A stretch of 64,000 nucleotides of DNA from assembly GCF_029836165.1 (NCBI RefSeq), contig NZ_JAOEBG010000024.1, forward strand, positions 1 through 64,000, read 5' to 3'. The translations under genes were made by a program, and so were the position numbers. This DNA is from Pseudomonas sp. GD04091. Lineage in GTDB: Bacteria; Pseudomonadota; Gammaproteobacteria; Pseudomonadales; Pseudomonadaceae. Positions 42,845 through 51,747 of the stretch are shown piece after piece (the stretch's first letter is position 1; each line of letters starts with the position of its first letter). A model generated the notes under the pieces. It searched no databases and had not been told where the DNA came from. It was given only the letters and a program-made list of their open reading frames with translations.

Positions 42845-43870
42845 TTACTGCTGGGCCACCTTCTCCGACTTGCCGTCGTAGCGCTTGCGCCACTCGCTGA
42901 GGATCTCGTCGCGGTGCTTCGAGGCCCAGGCGAAGTCGTTCTTGATCAGGCGCTGCTCGTAGTCGGCCGGCAGTTCGGTCTGTGGCTTGGCGATGCCCGG
43001 CGCGGCGAGCACGGCGAAGTTCTCCTTGTATAGCTCCATGGCGGCGGGGCTGGCGGAGAAGTCGGCCAGGCGCTTGGCGGCATCCGCCTTCGGCGAGCCC
43101 TTGATCACGGCGGTGGCCTCGATCTCCCAACCCAGGCCCTCCTTCGGCAGCACGATGTCCAGCGGCGCGCCCTGGCGCTTGAGCTGCACCGCCGGGTACT
43201 CGAACGAGATGCCGATCGGGAACTCACCGGCGGCAGCCAGCTTGCATGGCTTGGAGCCGGAGTGCACGTACTGGCCGATATTCTGGTGCAGGGCATCCAT
43301 GTAGGCCCAGCCCTGCGGCTCACCGAAGGTCTGCAGCCAGGCGCTCACATCCAGGAAACCGGTGCCGGACGAGGCCGGGTTGGGCATGACGATCTTGCCC
43401 TTGTATTCGGGCTTGGTCAGGTCCTGCCAGCTCACCGGTTTGCTCAGGCCCTGTTTCTCGGCCTCGACGGTGTTGAAGCAGATGGTCGCGGCCCACACGT
43501 CCATGCCCACCCAGGCCGGCGGGTTGGCGGCGTCGCGGTAATTGGGCGAGATCTTGCCCAGGTCCTTCGGCGCATAGGCTTCGAGCATGCCGTTCTGATC
43601 GAGGATGGCCAGGCTGGACGCCGCCAGGCCCCACACCGCGTCGGCCTGCGGCCGCTCCTTCTCGGCCAGCAGCTTGGCGGTGATGATGCCGGTGGAGTCG
43701 CGCACCCACTTGATCTCGATGTCCGGGTTGGCCTTTTCGAAGGCCTGCTTGTAGCTCTTGAGCTGTTCGGCCTCGAGGGCGGTGTAGACGGTCAGCTGAG
43801 TGCCGGCGGCCGAGGCCTGCAGGCTGAAGACGGCGGATACGGCAGCGGCAAGTGCGAGGGGCTTGAACAT
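42845..43870 (-). CDS. 2-aminoethylphosphonate-type ABC transporter substrate-binding protein
   Basis: A 341-residue periplasmic binding protein with signal peptide (MFKPLALAAAVSAVFSLQASA) and the iron/AEP-type fold: LTVYTALEAEQLKSYKQAFE, WVRDSTGIITAKLLAE, VMPNPASSGTGFLDVSAW, GISFEYPAVQLKRQGAPLD. The neighbours (fused permease, ATPase, PhnZ and LysR) match known phosphonate clusters, which is why a 2-aminoethylphosphonate ligand is preferred over iron. The exact ligand is inferred. Confidence 0.84.
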   Translation of the reverse strand: MFKPLALAAAVSAVFSLQASAAGTQLTVYTALEAEQLKSYKQAFEKANPDIEIKWVRDSTGIITAKLLAEKERPQADAVWGLAASSLAILDQNGMLEAYAPKDLGKISPNYRDAANPPAWVGMDVWAATICFNTVEAEKQGLSKPVSWQDLTKPEYKGKIVMPNPASSGTGFLDVSAWLQTFGEPQGWAYMDALHQNIGQYVHSGSKPCKLAAAGEFPIGISFEYPAVQLKRQGAPLDIVLPKEGLGWEIEATAVIKGSPKADAAKRLADFSASPAAMELYKENFAVLAAPGIAKPQTELPADYEQRLIKNDFAWASKHRDEILSEWRKRYDGKSEKVAQQ

Positions 43871-43900
43871 GATGCGTTTCCTATGGGTATGGGCAGTCGG

Positions 43901-45625
43901 TCAGTGGCCGGGCGCGCGCTGGCGCCAGGCCTGGGAACGGCGCAGCAGGCCGCGGGAAGCAGCGGCCAGCAGCAGCGAGGCGGCGGCGCTGGTCAGCAGG
44001 ATCAGGGTGGACATGGCGGCAGCGCCGCCGACGTTGCCGGCATCGTCCATGTTCAGCACGGCGACGGCGGCGAGGATGGTGTCGGGGCTGTAGAGGAAGA
44101 TCGCCGCCGATACCGTGGTCATCGCCGAGACGAACAGGTAGCGGACGATGTCCAGCAGCGCCGGCAGGCAGATCGGCACGGTGACCCGCACGAAGTGCTT
44201 GTACAGCGGCGCCTTGAGCGACAGCGCGGCAGCTTCGAACTCGCCGTCGAGCTGGCGCAGGGCCGTGGTGGCGGTCATCTGCGCGGTGGTCAGGTAGTGG
44301 GCGATGGTGCACACCACCAGCAGCGCCATGCTGCCGTAGAACACATGCAGCGGGTTGCCGGTGAGGTTGAAGAAGAAGACGTAGCCCAGGCCCAGCACCA
44401 GGCCGGGCACGGCCATGGGGATGAAGCTGAGCAGGCGCAGGGCCTGGTTGAGCAGGCGCTGGCCCTGGGTCTTCTCCATCAGGTAGGCGCCGGTGAAGAT
44501 CACCACGCTGCCGATCAGCGCGGTGGCGATGGCCATGGTCACGCTGTTGCGATAGGCCAGCCAGCCGCCGCCAGCGGTGTCGTCGAACATGTAGTGCTTG
44601 AGCGACAGCGACAGGTTGTACGGCCAGAACTTGACCAGCGACGAGTACACCGCCATGCCGATCACCCCCAGCAATGCCGCGCACACCAGCAGCACGATGG
44701 CCAGGAAGCAACCATCGCGAAGCTTCGACGGCTTGGGCTCGAACACCTGGGCGCGGCCACTCATGGCCTCGCCCTGGCGTCGGCGCAGCCAGGCATCGAC
44801 GGCGAAGCTGAGCAGTGCCGGTACCAGCAGGACCATGCCGATCAGCGCGCCGCGGCCGAATTGTTGCTGGCCGACCACGGCCTTGTAGGCTTCCAGCGCC
44901 AGCACCTGGTAATCGCCACCGACCACCACGGGCACGCCGAAGTCGGTGATGGTCAGGGTGAATACCAGGCAGAACGCGGCGAACACCGCCTGGCGCGTGG
45001 CCGGCCAGGTGATGCTGAAGAATGCCCGGGTCGGCCCGGCGCCCATGCTCGAAGCCGCGTCGAACAGCCGTGCGTCGGCCAGCGACAGCGCCGAGAGCAG
45101 GATCATCAGGGCATGCGGGAAGGTGTAGATGGCCTCGCCGAGGACGATGCCCCAGAAGCCGTAGATATTGTCGCTGAGCAGCCCGCGCAGCAGGCCCTGG
45201 TTGCCGAACAGGTACACCAGCGCGATGGCCGGCAGCATCGACGGCGCCAGCAGCGGCAGCAGCGAGATGCCGCGCCACAGGCCCTTGGCCGGGATCAGCG
45301 TGCGCTGCAGGGCATAGGCGAACAGGTAGGCCAGCGGCACGACGATGGCCGCAACGGTGAGCGCCACCGACAGGCTGTTGCCCAGCAGCCAGTGGAAGTT
45401 CTCGCTGGCGAACAGTTCACGGGCAGCCAGCAGGCCACCGCCCTGGCCGGCCTCGCCGCTGAAGCCCTTCCAGAAGATCGCCAGCAGCGGCATCAGCACC
45501 GCCAGCGTCAGCAGGATCAGCAGCAGGCTCTTGCCACCGACGACGAACAGACGGTCACCCAGGGCGACACCGCTGCGTGGCGCGGCCTTGGCGTGGATGA
45601 GCGGCTGGGTCATGGACGTGGCCAT
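43901..45625 (-). CDS. AEP-type ABC transporter permease, two domains fused
   Basis: A 574-residue protein with about twelve helices in two homologous permease halves (about residues 1-290 and 310-574), each with its own cytoplasmic EAA-type loop (AASSMGAGPTRAFFSITWPA and AALSLKAPLYKHFVRVTVPI). In Salmonella the equivalents PhnU and PhnV are separate proteins. The ATG at 45625 follows the ATPase stop by one base; an ATG 12 bases later is possible. It forms the membrane channel with the ATPase upstream. Confidence 0.87.
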   Translation of the reverse strand: MATSMTQPLIHAKAAPRSGVALGDRLFVVGGKSLLLILLTLAVLMPLLAIFWKGFSGEAGQGGGLLAARELFASENFHWLLGNSLSVALTVAAIVVPLAYLFAYALQRTLIPAKGLWRGISLLPLLAPSMLPAIALVYLFGNQGLLRGLLSDNIYGFWGIVLGEAIYTFPHALMILLSALSLADARLFDAASSMGAGPTRAFFSITWPATRQAVFAAFCLVFTLTITDFGVPVVVGGDYQVLALEAYKAVVGQQQFGRGALIGMVLLVPALLSFAVDAWLRRRQGEAMSGRAQVFEPKPSKLRDGCFLAIVLLVCAALLGVIGMAVYSSLVKFWPYNLSLSLKHYMFDDTAGGGWLAYRNSVTMAIATALIGSVVIFTGAYLMEKTQGQRLLNQALRLLSFIPMAVPGLVLGLGYVFFFNLTGNPLHVFYGSMALLVVCTIAHYLTTAQMTATTALRQLDGEFEAAALSLKAPLYKHFVRVTVPICLPALLDIVRYLFVSAMTTVSAAIFLYSPDTILAAVAVLNMDDAGNVGGAAAMSTLILLTSAAASLLLAAASRGLLRRSQAWRQRAPGH

Positions 45626-45626
45626 C

Positions 45627-46685
45627 TCAGGCGAACACCTGCAGGCTCTGCGGCGGCAGGGCCACCCAGATATCCTGCGAGCCCAGGCGCGGCATGGCCT
45701 CCGGCGCCAGCTCGGCAAGCAGCGCGTGGCCGGGCAGGGCCATGAGCTCGAAGCTCATGCGGCAGCGGTTACCGAGGAAGGTGATCTCGCGGACCTTGGC
45801 CGGGAACAGGTTTTCTTCATGCACCACCGGGTTGACCGTGATTGCCTCCGGGCGGCAGAACAGCCGGCCGCTGCTGGCGCCACCGGCGTTGGCCGCCAGG
45901 CGCATGTGCATGCCGCCGACCTGGGCATGGCTGTCACTGCTGCGCTGGAACGGCAGCCAGTTGCCCTGGCCGACGAATTCGGCGACGAACGGCGTGGCCG
46001 GCTGGTCGTAGATTTCCTGGGGCGTGGCGTACTGCTCGACCTGGCCGTTGTTCATCACGGCGATGCGGTCGGCCATCAGCATGGCCTCGTCCTGGTTGTG
46101 GGTGACCATCAGCGTGGTGATGCCCAGCTGGCGCTGCAGCTGGCGCAGCTCGGTGCACAGGTGCTCGCGCACCCGGGCGTCCAGTGCCGACATCGGCTCG
46201 TCCAGCAGCAACAGCGACGGCGAAGGCGCCAGGGCGCGGGCCAGGGCGACGCGCTGCTGCTGGCCGCCGGACAGTTGCCCGGGATACTTCTTCTCGCTGC
46301 CGGCGAGGCCGACCAGTTCGAGCATTTCGCCGACCCGCTGACGCGACGCGTCGCGGCTGCTGCCGGTCAGGCCGTAGGCAATGTTGGCTTCGACGGTGAG
46401 GTTGGGGAACAGCGCGTAGGACTGAAACAGGATGCCGTAGTCACGGGCCTGGGGAGGCAGCTCGGAGATGTCTCGATCACCGATGTACAACGTGCCCCGG
46501 TCCTGGCGCTCGAGCCCCGCGATGCAGCGCAGCAGGGTGGTCTTGCCGCAACCCGAGGGGCCGAGCAGGCACACCAGTTCGCCGGCGGCGATGTCCAGAG
46601 ACACGTCGTTGAGCGCGGTGAAGGCGCCGAAGCGCTTGTGGATGCCGCGCACTTTCATCTGTGCGCCTGGAGTGACGTTGTTCAT
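45627..46685 (-). CDS. AEP-type ABC transporter ATP-binding protein (PhnT-like)
   Basis: A 352-residue importer ATPase of the spermidine/iron/AEP group. Walker A is GPSGCGKTT, signature LSGGQQQRVALARA and Walker B LLLLDEPMSALD. The C-terminal third is a TOBE-type domain (RLFCRPEAITVNP). It is the first structural gene of the phosphonate operon, after the LysR regulator and a hairpin. Confidence 0.9.
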   Translation of the reverse strand: MNNVTPGAQMKVRGIHKRFGAFTALNDVSLDIAAGELVCLLGPSGCGKTTLLRCIAGLERQDRGTLYIGDRDISELPPQARDYGILFQSYALFPNLTVEANIAYGLTGSSRDASRQRVGEMLELVGLAGSEKKYPGQLSGGQQQRVALARALAPSPSLLLLDEPMSALDARVREHLCTELRQLQRQLGITTLMVTHNQDEAMLMADRIAVMNNGQVEQYATPQEIYDQPATPFVAEFVGQGNWLPFQRSSDSHAQVGGMHMRLAANAGGASSGRLFCRPEAITVNPVVHEENLFPAKVREITFLGNRCRMSFELMALPGHALLAELAPEAMPRLGSQDIWVALPPQSLQVFA

Positions 46686-46800
46686 GGCATGGCCTCATCG
46701 AAGAGATGGGAGCCATGCTAGGAAGGCTGTGAGACGGTTGTGTGGCGGTTGGGCAAAAGTCGGTGATAGTGGTATTGGCGGATTTTGTAATGGCCTGGCG

Positions 46801-46832
46801 GGCCTGTTCGCGGGTTTACCCGCGAACAGGCC
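46801..46832. terminator. Hairpin between the LysR gene and the transporter operon
   Basis: Perfect 15-base arms GGCCTGTTCGCGGGT / ACCCGCGAACAGGCC around TT. It lies immediately after the regulator's stop, separating it from the transporter promoter region (46686-46800). Confidence 0.7.
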
Positions 46833-46841
46833 GACGCCGAT

Positions 46842-47711
46842 CTAGAACTGCGAACCCACCACTTCCTGCGCCACCCCAAGGAACGCCGCCGGCAACCGCG
46901 CCTGGCGCCGCTCTTTCAGGCAATACAGGTACTCGTGCATCACCGGCGCGTTCTCCAGCGCCAGCACCCGCAGTTCCGGGTTATGCGGTACTTCGTGCCG
47001 GGCGATGATGCTGATGCCGATGTTGCGCAGCACCGCCTCGCGGATCGATTCGCGGCTGCCGATCTCCAGCAAGGCCCCTGCCTTCACGTTGGCGTCCTGC
47101 ATCATCTGCTCGGTCAGCTTGCGCGTGGTCGAGCCCGGCTCGCGCATCAGCAGGCAATGCCCGGCCACCACGTCGATCGACACCACCTGGCGCTGGGCCA
47201 GGGGGTGGTTGCGATGCACCGCCACCACCAGTGGGTCGGTACCCAGCACCCGGCGCACCAGGCGGGCGTCTTCCAGCAATTGCGAGGAAGCGGCGATATC
47301 CACCCGATAGTCCTCGAGCATCTCCAGCACCTGCTGCGAGTTGCCGATCTCCACCGCCACCTCCACCTGCGGCAGGCGCTCGCGGAAGATCTTCACCAGG
47401 TCGAGGATGTAGTACGGCGCGGTGGCGGCGATGCGCAGGCTGCCCTGGGCCTGGCCGCTGTTGCGCAGCTCGAACTCGATGTCGGCCTCCTGCTGCAGCA
47501 GTGCCTTGACCATCGGCAACAGGCGCACACCCTCCTCGCTCAGCACCAGGCGTCGGCCACCGCGATAGAACAGCTCCACGGCGTACTGGCTTTCGAGGTT
47601 GCGGATCTGCGTGGTCACCGTGGGCTGGCTGAGCCCGAGCTTCTTCGCCGCCAGGGTGATGCTGCCCAGGCGGGCCACCATGTAGAAGGCTTTGAGCTCG
47701 GCGCTGAGCAT
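46842..47711 (-). CDS. LysR-family regulator of the phosphonate locus
   Basis: A 289-residue regulator. The N-terminal winged helix-turn-helix is classical (ELKAFYMVARLGSITLAAKK, LGLSQPTVTTQIRNLE), followed by a ligand-binding domain starting near GSLRIAATAPYY. It is encoded upstream of and in the same direction as the transporter genes. Family members in this context are called phosphonate-utilisation regulators. The inducer may be the phosphonate itself; this is inferred from position. Confidence 0.86.
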   Translation of the reverse strand: MLSAELKAFYMVARLGSITLAAKKLGLSQPTVTTQIRNLESQYAVELFYRGGRRLVLSEEGVRLLPMVKALLQQEADIEFELRNSGQAQGSLRIAATAPYYILDLVKIFRERLPQVEVAVEIGNSQQVLEMLEDYRVDIAASSQLLEDARLVRRVLGTDPLVVAVHRNHPLAQRQVVSIDVVAGHCLLMREPGSTTRKLTEQMMQDANVKAGALLEIGSRESIREAVLRNIGISIIARHEVPHNPELRVLALENAPVMHEYLYCLKERRQARLPAAFLGVAQEVVGSQF

Positions 47712-47750
47712 TGTGGATAACCTCTAGTTGAGCAGATTCAGCACATGCTC

Positions 47751-47866
47751 TGTAGGAGCGGCCTTGTGTCGCGAAAGGGCTGCGTAGCAGCCCCAGGATT
47801 TCGGCATCATGCAGAATCGCCGGGGCCGCGTTGCGGCCCTTTCGCGACACAAGGCCGCTCCTACAG
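47751..47866. repeat. REP pair (inverted) between the LysR gene and cadA
   Basis: TGTAGGAGCGGCCTTGTGTC and its inverse flank a middle with GGCATCATGCAGAATCGCC. Very similar to the pair at 33.9 kb. Confidence 0.88.
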
Positions 47867-47870
47867 AGGG

Positions 47871-50117
47871 CTACTTGCGCAGCAGGCGCAAGCCGTTGAA
47901 CACCACCAGCAGGCTCACGCCCATGTCGGCGAACACCGCCATCCACATGGTGGCCATGCCGGCAAAGGTGATCGCCAGGAAAATTGCCTTAGTCCCCAGG
48001 GCCAGCACGATGTTCTGGGTGAGGATCGCCGCACTCTGGCGCGACAGCCTGACGAACGCCGGGATTTTGCGCAAGTCGTCGTCCATCAGCGCCACGTCGG
48101 CGGTCTCGATGGCCGTGTCGGTGCCGGCGGCGGCCATGGCGAAGCCGATCTCGGCGCGGGCCAGGGCCGGCGCGTCGTTGATGCCGTCGCCGACCATGCC
48201 CACGCGGTGGTTCTGGGCATACAGGCTCTCGATGGTGGCCAGCTTGTCCGCCGGCAGCAGGTTGCCTTCGGCGCGGTCGATGCCCACCTGAGCGGCGATG
48301 GCCTGGGCGGTATGCGGATTGTCGCCAGTCAGCATGACCGTCTTGATGCCCAGCTCATGCAGCTCGGCGATAGCCTGGCGGCTGCTGTCCTTGACCGTGT
48401 CGGCCACGGCGAACAGCGCCAGCGGGCCGGAGCGGTCGAGCAGCAGGACCACGGTCTTGCCTTGACGCTCCAGCTGGTCAAGCTCGGCCTCCAGTGCCGG
48501 CGAGCACAGGCCCAGCTCCTCGACCAGGCGATGGTTGCCCAGGTGGTAGGTTTCACCCGCGATGTCGCCGCGCACGCCCCGGCCTGCCAGGGCGGCGAAC
48601 TCGCTCACTTCGCTGAGCTCCAGGTTCCGCTCCTTGGCGAACAGCGCGATGGCACCCGAGACAGGGTGGTCGGAGCGCGCAGCCAGGCTGGCGGCCAGTG
48701 CCTGGGCACGGCCGTCGAACAATGGGTCGAGCACCTTGCTGTCGGTCTGCACCGGCTTGCCGTGGGTAATGGTGCCGGTCTTGTCCAGGGCCAGGAAGTC
48801 CAGCTTGCGCCCGCCTTCCAGGTACACGCCGCCCTTGATCAGGATGCCCTTGCGCGCCGCCGCGGCCAGGCCGCTGACGATGGTCACCGGGGTCGAAATC
48901 ACCAGCGCGCACGGGCAGGCCACCACCAGCAGCACCAGGGCGCGGTAGATCCAGTCGAACCAGGCGCCGGCCATGAACAGCGGCGGGATCACCGCCACCG
49001 CCAGGGCCACGGCGAACACCACCGGGGTGTAGATGCGCGAGAACTGGTCGACGAAGCGCTGGGTCGGGGCGCGGGCACCTTGGGCCTCCTCGACGGCCTT
49101 GATGATACGGGCCAGGGTCGACTGCCCGGCGGCCGCGGTGACGCGGTACTCCAGGGCGCCGGCCTGGTTGATGGTGCCGGCGAACAGCTTGTCGCCCACG
49201 GCCTTCTCGACCGGCAGGCTTTCGCCGGTGATCGGCGCCTGGTCGACGCTGGACTGTCCACTGATCACCTCACCGTCCAGGCCGATACGCTCACCGGGGC
49301 GCACCCGCACCAGGGCGCCGACGGCCACCTCGCGCACCTCTACCTCACGCCATTGGCCGTCGCCTTGCTGCACGGTGGCCATGTCCGGGGTGAGCTGCAT
49401 CAACCCGCTGATGGCATTGCGCGCGCGGTCGAGCGAACGCGCCTCGATCAGCTCGGCGAGGGTGAACAGCACCATCACCATCGCCGCTTCCGGCCACTGG
49501 CCGATCAGCACGGCACCGGTCACGGCGATGCTCATCAGCGCGTTGATGTTGAGGTTGCGGTTCTTCAGGGCGATCCAGCCCTTCTTGTAGGTGCCCAGGC
49601 CGCAACCGAGGATCGCGGCAAGGGCCAGCGCGGCGACCACCCACTCCGGGGCCTTGCCGGAGAAGTGCGCAAGTTCTGCGGCGATCGCCGCAATACCTGC
49701 CAGCGCCAGTGGCCACCAGCGGGTCTTGGCCGTCTGCGGCGCAGCAGCGCTGCCATCATCCTCGGCGGCCAGCGGTTCGGCCTTCATGCCCAGGCTGTCG
49801 ATGGCCCGCTCGATCTCGGCGGTGCCGTCGAGCGTGTGGCGCACGCCGAGCACACGGTTGATCAGGTTGAATTCCAGCTGCTCGATACCGGCCAGCTTGC
49901 CCAGCTTGTCCTGGATCAGGGTCTGCTCGGTGGGGCAGTCCATGGCCTGGATCCGGAAGCGGCTGAGTTGCGCCTGAGCGCTGGCCTTTTCGCTCAGCTG
50001 CACCAGGGCCGGGCCGGCGCCGCAGCAGCTGTGGGCGTGGTTGTCGTGGCACTGCCCTTTTTCGGCATGCGCGTGATCATGGTCGTGCTTGTGTTCGGGG
50101 CTGACAGGCTGGTTCAT
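47871..50117 (-). CDS. cadA: Cadmium/zinc-exporting P1B-type ATPase
   Basis: A 748-residue metal-efflux ATPase. The N terminus is histidine/cysteine rich (HKHDHDHAHAEKGQCHDN, HSCCGAGP) followed by a ferredoxin-like metal domain whose usual CxxC reads MDCPTE. The membrane CPC motif is in VVACPCALVIS, the phosphorylation site in LDKTGTITHGKP, and the hinge in GMVGDGINDAPALA. This is the P1B-2 (Zn, Cd, Pb) class. The start ATG 50117 gives MNQPVSPEHK. It is divergent from cadR and controlled through the dyad at 50055. Confidence 0.93.
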   Translation of the reverse strand: MNQPVSPEHKHDHDHAHAEKGQCHDNHAHSCCGAGPALVQLSEKASAQAQLSRFRIQAMDCPTEQTLIQDKLGKLAGIEQLEFNLINRVLGVRHTLDGTAEIERAIDSLGMKAEPLAAEDDGSAAAPQTAKTRWWPLALAGIAAIAAELAHFSGKAPEWVVAALALAAILGCGLGTYKKGWIALKNRNLNINALMSIAVTGAVLIGQWPEAAMVMVLFTLAELIEARSLDRARNAISGLMQLTPDMATVQQGDGQWREVEVREVAVGALVRVRPGERIGLDGEVISGQSSVDQAPITGESLPVEKAVGDKLFAGTINQAGALEYRVTAAAGQSTLARIIKAVEEAQGARAPTQRFVDQFSRIYTPVVFAVALAVAVIPPLFMAGAWFDWIYRALVLLVVACPCALVISTPVTIVSGLAAAARKGILIKGGVYLEGGRKLDFLALDKTGTITHGKPVQTDSKVLDPLFDGRAQALAASLAARSDHPVSGAIALFAKERNLELSEVSEFAALAGRGVRGDIAGETYHLGNHRLVEELGLCSPALEAELDQLERQGKTVVLLLDRSGPLALFAVADTVKDSSRQAIAELHELGIKTVMLTGDNPHTAQAIAAQVGIDRAEGNLLPADKLATIESLYAQNHRVGMVGDGINDAPALARAEIGFAMAAAGTDTAIETADVALMDDDLRKIPAFVRLSRQSAAILTQNIVLALGTKAIFLAITFAGMATMWMAVFADMGVSLLVVFNGLRLLRK

Positions 50118-50154
50118 GGAGTTGTCCTTAGGGGGAGCCTGTTGCCAAGTGAAC

Positions 50155-50175
50155 ACCCTGTAGCCACTATAGGGT
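50155..50175. promoter_or_regulatory. CadR operator in the cadA promoter
   Basis: Reading on the cadA strand, the 21-base dyad has arms ACCCTATAG and CTACAGGGT, with TTGACC (-35) overlapping its upstream end. This matches MerR-family promoters, where the activator untwists a long spacer. The dyad begins 38 bases before the cadA start codon and 25 bases before cadR on the other strand. Confidence 0.85.
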
Positions 50176-50199
50176 CAAGCCCTGCATTGGAGATTTGCC

Positions 50200-50643
50200 A
50201 TGAAGATCGGAGAACTGGCCAAGGCCACCGACTGCGCGGTGGAGACCATCCGCTACTACGAACGTGAACAGTTGCTGCCGGAACCCGCCCGCAGCGACGG
50301 CAACTATCGCCTCTATACCCAGGCCCATGTCGAGCGCCTGACCTTCATCCGCAATTGCCGCACCCTGGACATGACCCTCGACGAGATCCGCAGCCTGTTG
50401 AACCTGCGCGACAGTCCCGAGGCGTCCTGCGGCAGCGTCAATGCGCTGATCGACGAGCATATCGAGCATGTGCAGGCGAGGATCGACGGGTTGATGGCGC
50501 TGCAGGCGCAGTTGGTGGAGTTGCGGCGCAGGTGCAATGCGCAGGGGGCGGAGTGCGCGATCTTGCAGCAGTTGGAGACCAACGGCGCGGTGACAATGCC
50601 GGAGGTGGAGCATTCCCATGTGGGGCGCAGCCACGGGCATTGA
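50200..50643 (+). CDS. cadR: MerR-family cadmium-responsive regulator CadR
   Basis: A 147-residue activator. The MerR DNA-binding domain is MKIGELAKATDCAVETIRYY, then a dimerisation helix, and metal-binding cysteines (CGSVNAL, the C-terminal AECAILQQL). The histidine-rich tail (EHSHVGRSHGH) is the CadR hallmark known from P. putida. It should activate cadA and control itself from the shared operator. Confidence 0.94.
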   Translation: MKIGELAKATDCAVETIRYYEREQLLPEPARSDGNYRLYTQAHVERLTFIRNCRTLDMTLDEIRSLLNLRDSPEASCGSVNALIDEHIEHVQARIDGLMALQAQLVELRRRCNAQGAECAILQQLETNGAVTMPEVEHSHVGRSHGH

Positions 50644-50655
50644 GTTCGAATCGCT

Positions 50656-50705
50656 CGCGGGTAAACCCGCTCTCACAGAATCTGTGGGAGCGGGTTTACC
50701 CGCGA
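50656..50705. repeat. REP-type hairpin between cadR and thyA
   Basis: CGCGGGTAAACCCGCTCTCAC on the left (quoted core GGGTAAACCCGCTC) and GAGCGGGTTTACCCGCG on the right form a long inverted repeat between convergent genes. Confidence 0.8.
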
Positions 50706-50727
50706 AGCAGGCGACACTGAGGCTGGA

Positions 50728-51699
50728 TCAGACAGCCATCGGCGCCGTCATCGGCGCATGGTGCTCGTACCCTTCCAGCCAGAAGTCGCTCGGCTCGATC
50801 TGCTCCAGCCACTGCGGCTCGTACTTGCCGGTCTTGGCGAAGTCCGGCACACGGTCGCTGATCACCAGCTTCGGCGCTTCCAGCGGCTGGCGCTTGAGCT
50901 GCTCATTCAGCATGTCCAGGTGGTTCTCGTACACGTGCGCATCGCCGATGAAGTAGGTGAACCAGCGCGGGGTGTAGCCGGTCAGGCGACCGAACAGCGA
51001 CAGCAGCGCCGCGCCCTCGGTGAGGTTGAACGGCGTGCCCAGGCCCAGGTCGTTGGAGCGGATGTAGAGGGTCAGGGAGATTTCCTTCGTCTCGACATTG
51101 GGGTGGAACTGGTACAGCAGGTGGCACGGCGGCAGGGCCATCTCGTCGAGCTGGGCGCAGTTCCAGCCGTGGAACAGGATACGGCGGCTGCCCGGGTCGT
51201 TGGCGATGGTGTCCAGGCACTGGCGCACCTGGTCGATGGCCTTGTACAGGATGACGAACGCCTGGCCGTCCTCCTCGTCACGGGCGATCTGGCGGAAGCC
51301 GGCCTTCTCGGCCATCTCGATGGCTGCCGGGTTGCTCAGCGGGATGCGCTTGTAGCCCGGCCACTGGCGCCACTGCACACCGTAGATCTCGCCAAGGTCG
51401 TCATGTCCCTGGCGGAACGGGTTGGCCAGCCACTGGGCGTTCTCGTTGGCGTTCTGGTCCCAGACCTTGCAGCCCAGGTCACGGAACTCGCCGGCGTTCT
51501 TTACGCCGCGCAGGAATCCGACCATCTCGCCGATCGCCGACTTGAACGCCAGCTTGCGCGTGGTGATGGCCGGAAAGCCCTTCTGCAGGTCGAACTTGAG
51601 CATGGCGCCCGGCAGGCTGATGGTGCGGATGCCGGTGCGGTTTTCCTGCAGCGTGCCGTTGTCGATGACGTCACGGACCAGATCTAGATACTGTTTCAT
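50728..51699 (-). CDS. thyA: Thymidylate synthase
   Basis: A 323-residue enzyme that methylates dUMP to dTMP using methylenetetrahydrofolate. The catalytic cysteine is in MALPPCHLLYQFHPN. The dUMP-binding region DPGSRRILFHGWN and the folate region GLGTPFNLTEGAALLS are present. At 323 residues it is longer than the E. coli enzyme (264), with an insert around residues 90-140 typical of this genus. It lies 48 bases downstream of lgt. Confidence 0.94.
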   Translation of the reverse strand: MKQYLDLVRDVIDNGTLQENRTGIRTISLPGAMLKFDLQKGFPAITTRKLAFKSAIGEMVGFLRGVKNAGEFRDLGCKVWDQNANENAQWLANPFRQGHDDLGEIYGVQWRQWPGYKRIPLSNPAAIEMAEKAGFRQIARDEEDGQAFVILYKAIDQVRQCLDTIANDPGSRRILFHGWNCAQLDEMALPPCHLLYQFHPNVETKEISLTLYIRSNDLGLGTPFNLTEGAALLSLFGRLTGYTPRWFTYFIGDAHVYENHLDMLNEQLKRQPLEAPKLVISDRVPDFAKTGKYEPQWLEQIEPSDFWLEGYEHHAPMTAPMAV

Positions 51700-51747
51700 G
51701 GCTTACCTGTAGCAAGAACGGCAGGGGGATCGCCCCTGCCGTGGAAA

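Noticed and set aside
43262..45745. 827-codon plus-strand frame over the phosphonate transporter genes
   Set aside because: The minus-strand genes have clear family motifs. This frame has none, and is another high-GC shadow.
47745..50267. 840-codon plus-strand frame opposite cadA
   Set aside because: It runs through a REP pair and the CadR operator and is antisense to well-defined P-type ATPase motifs.
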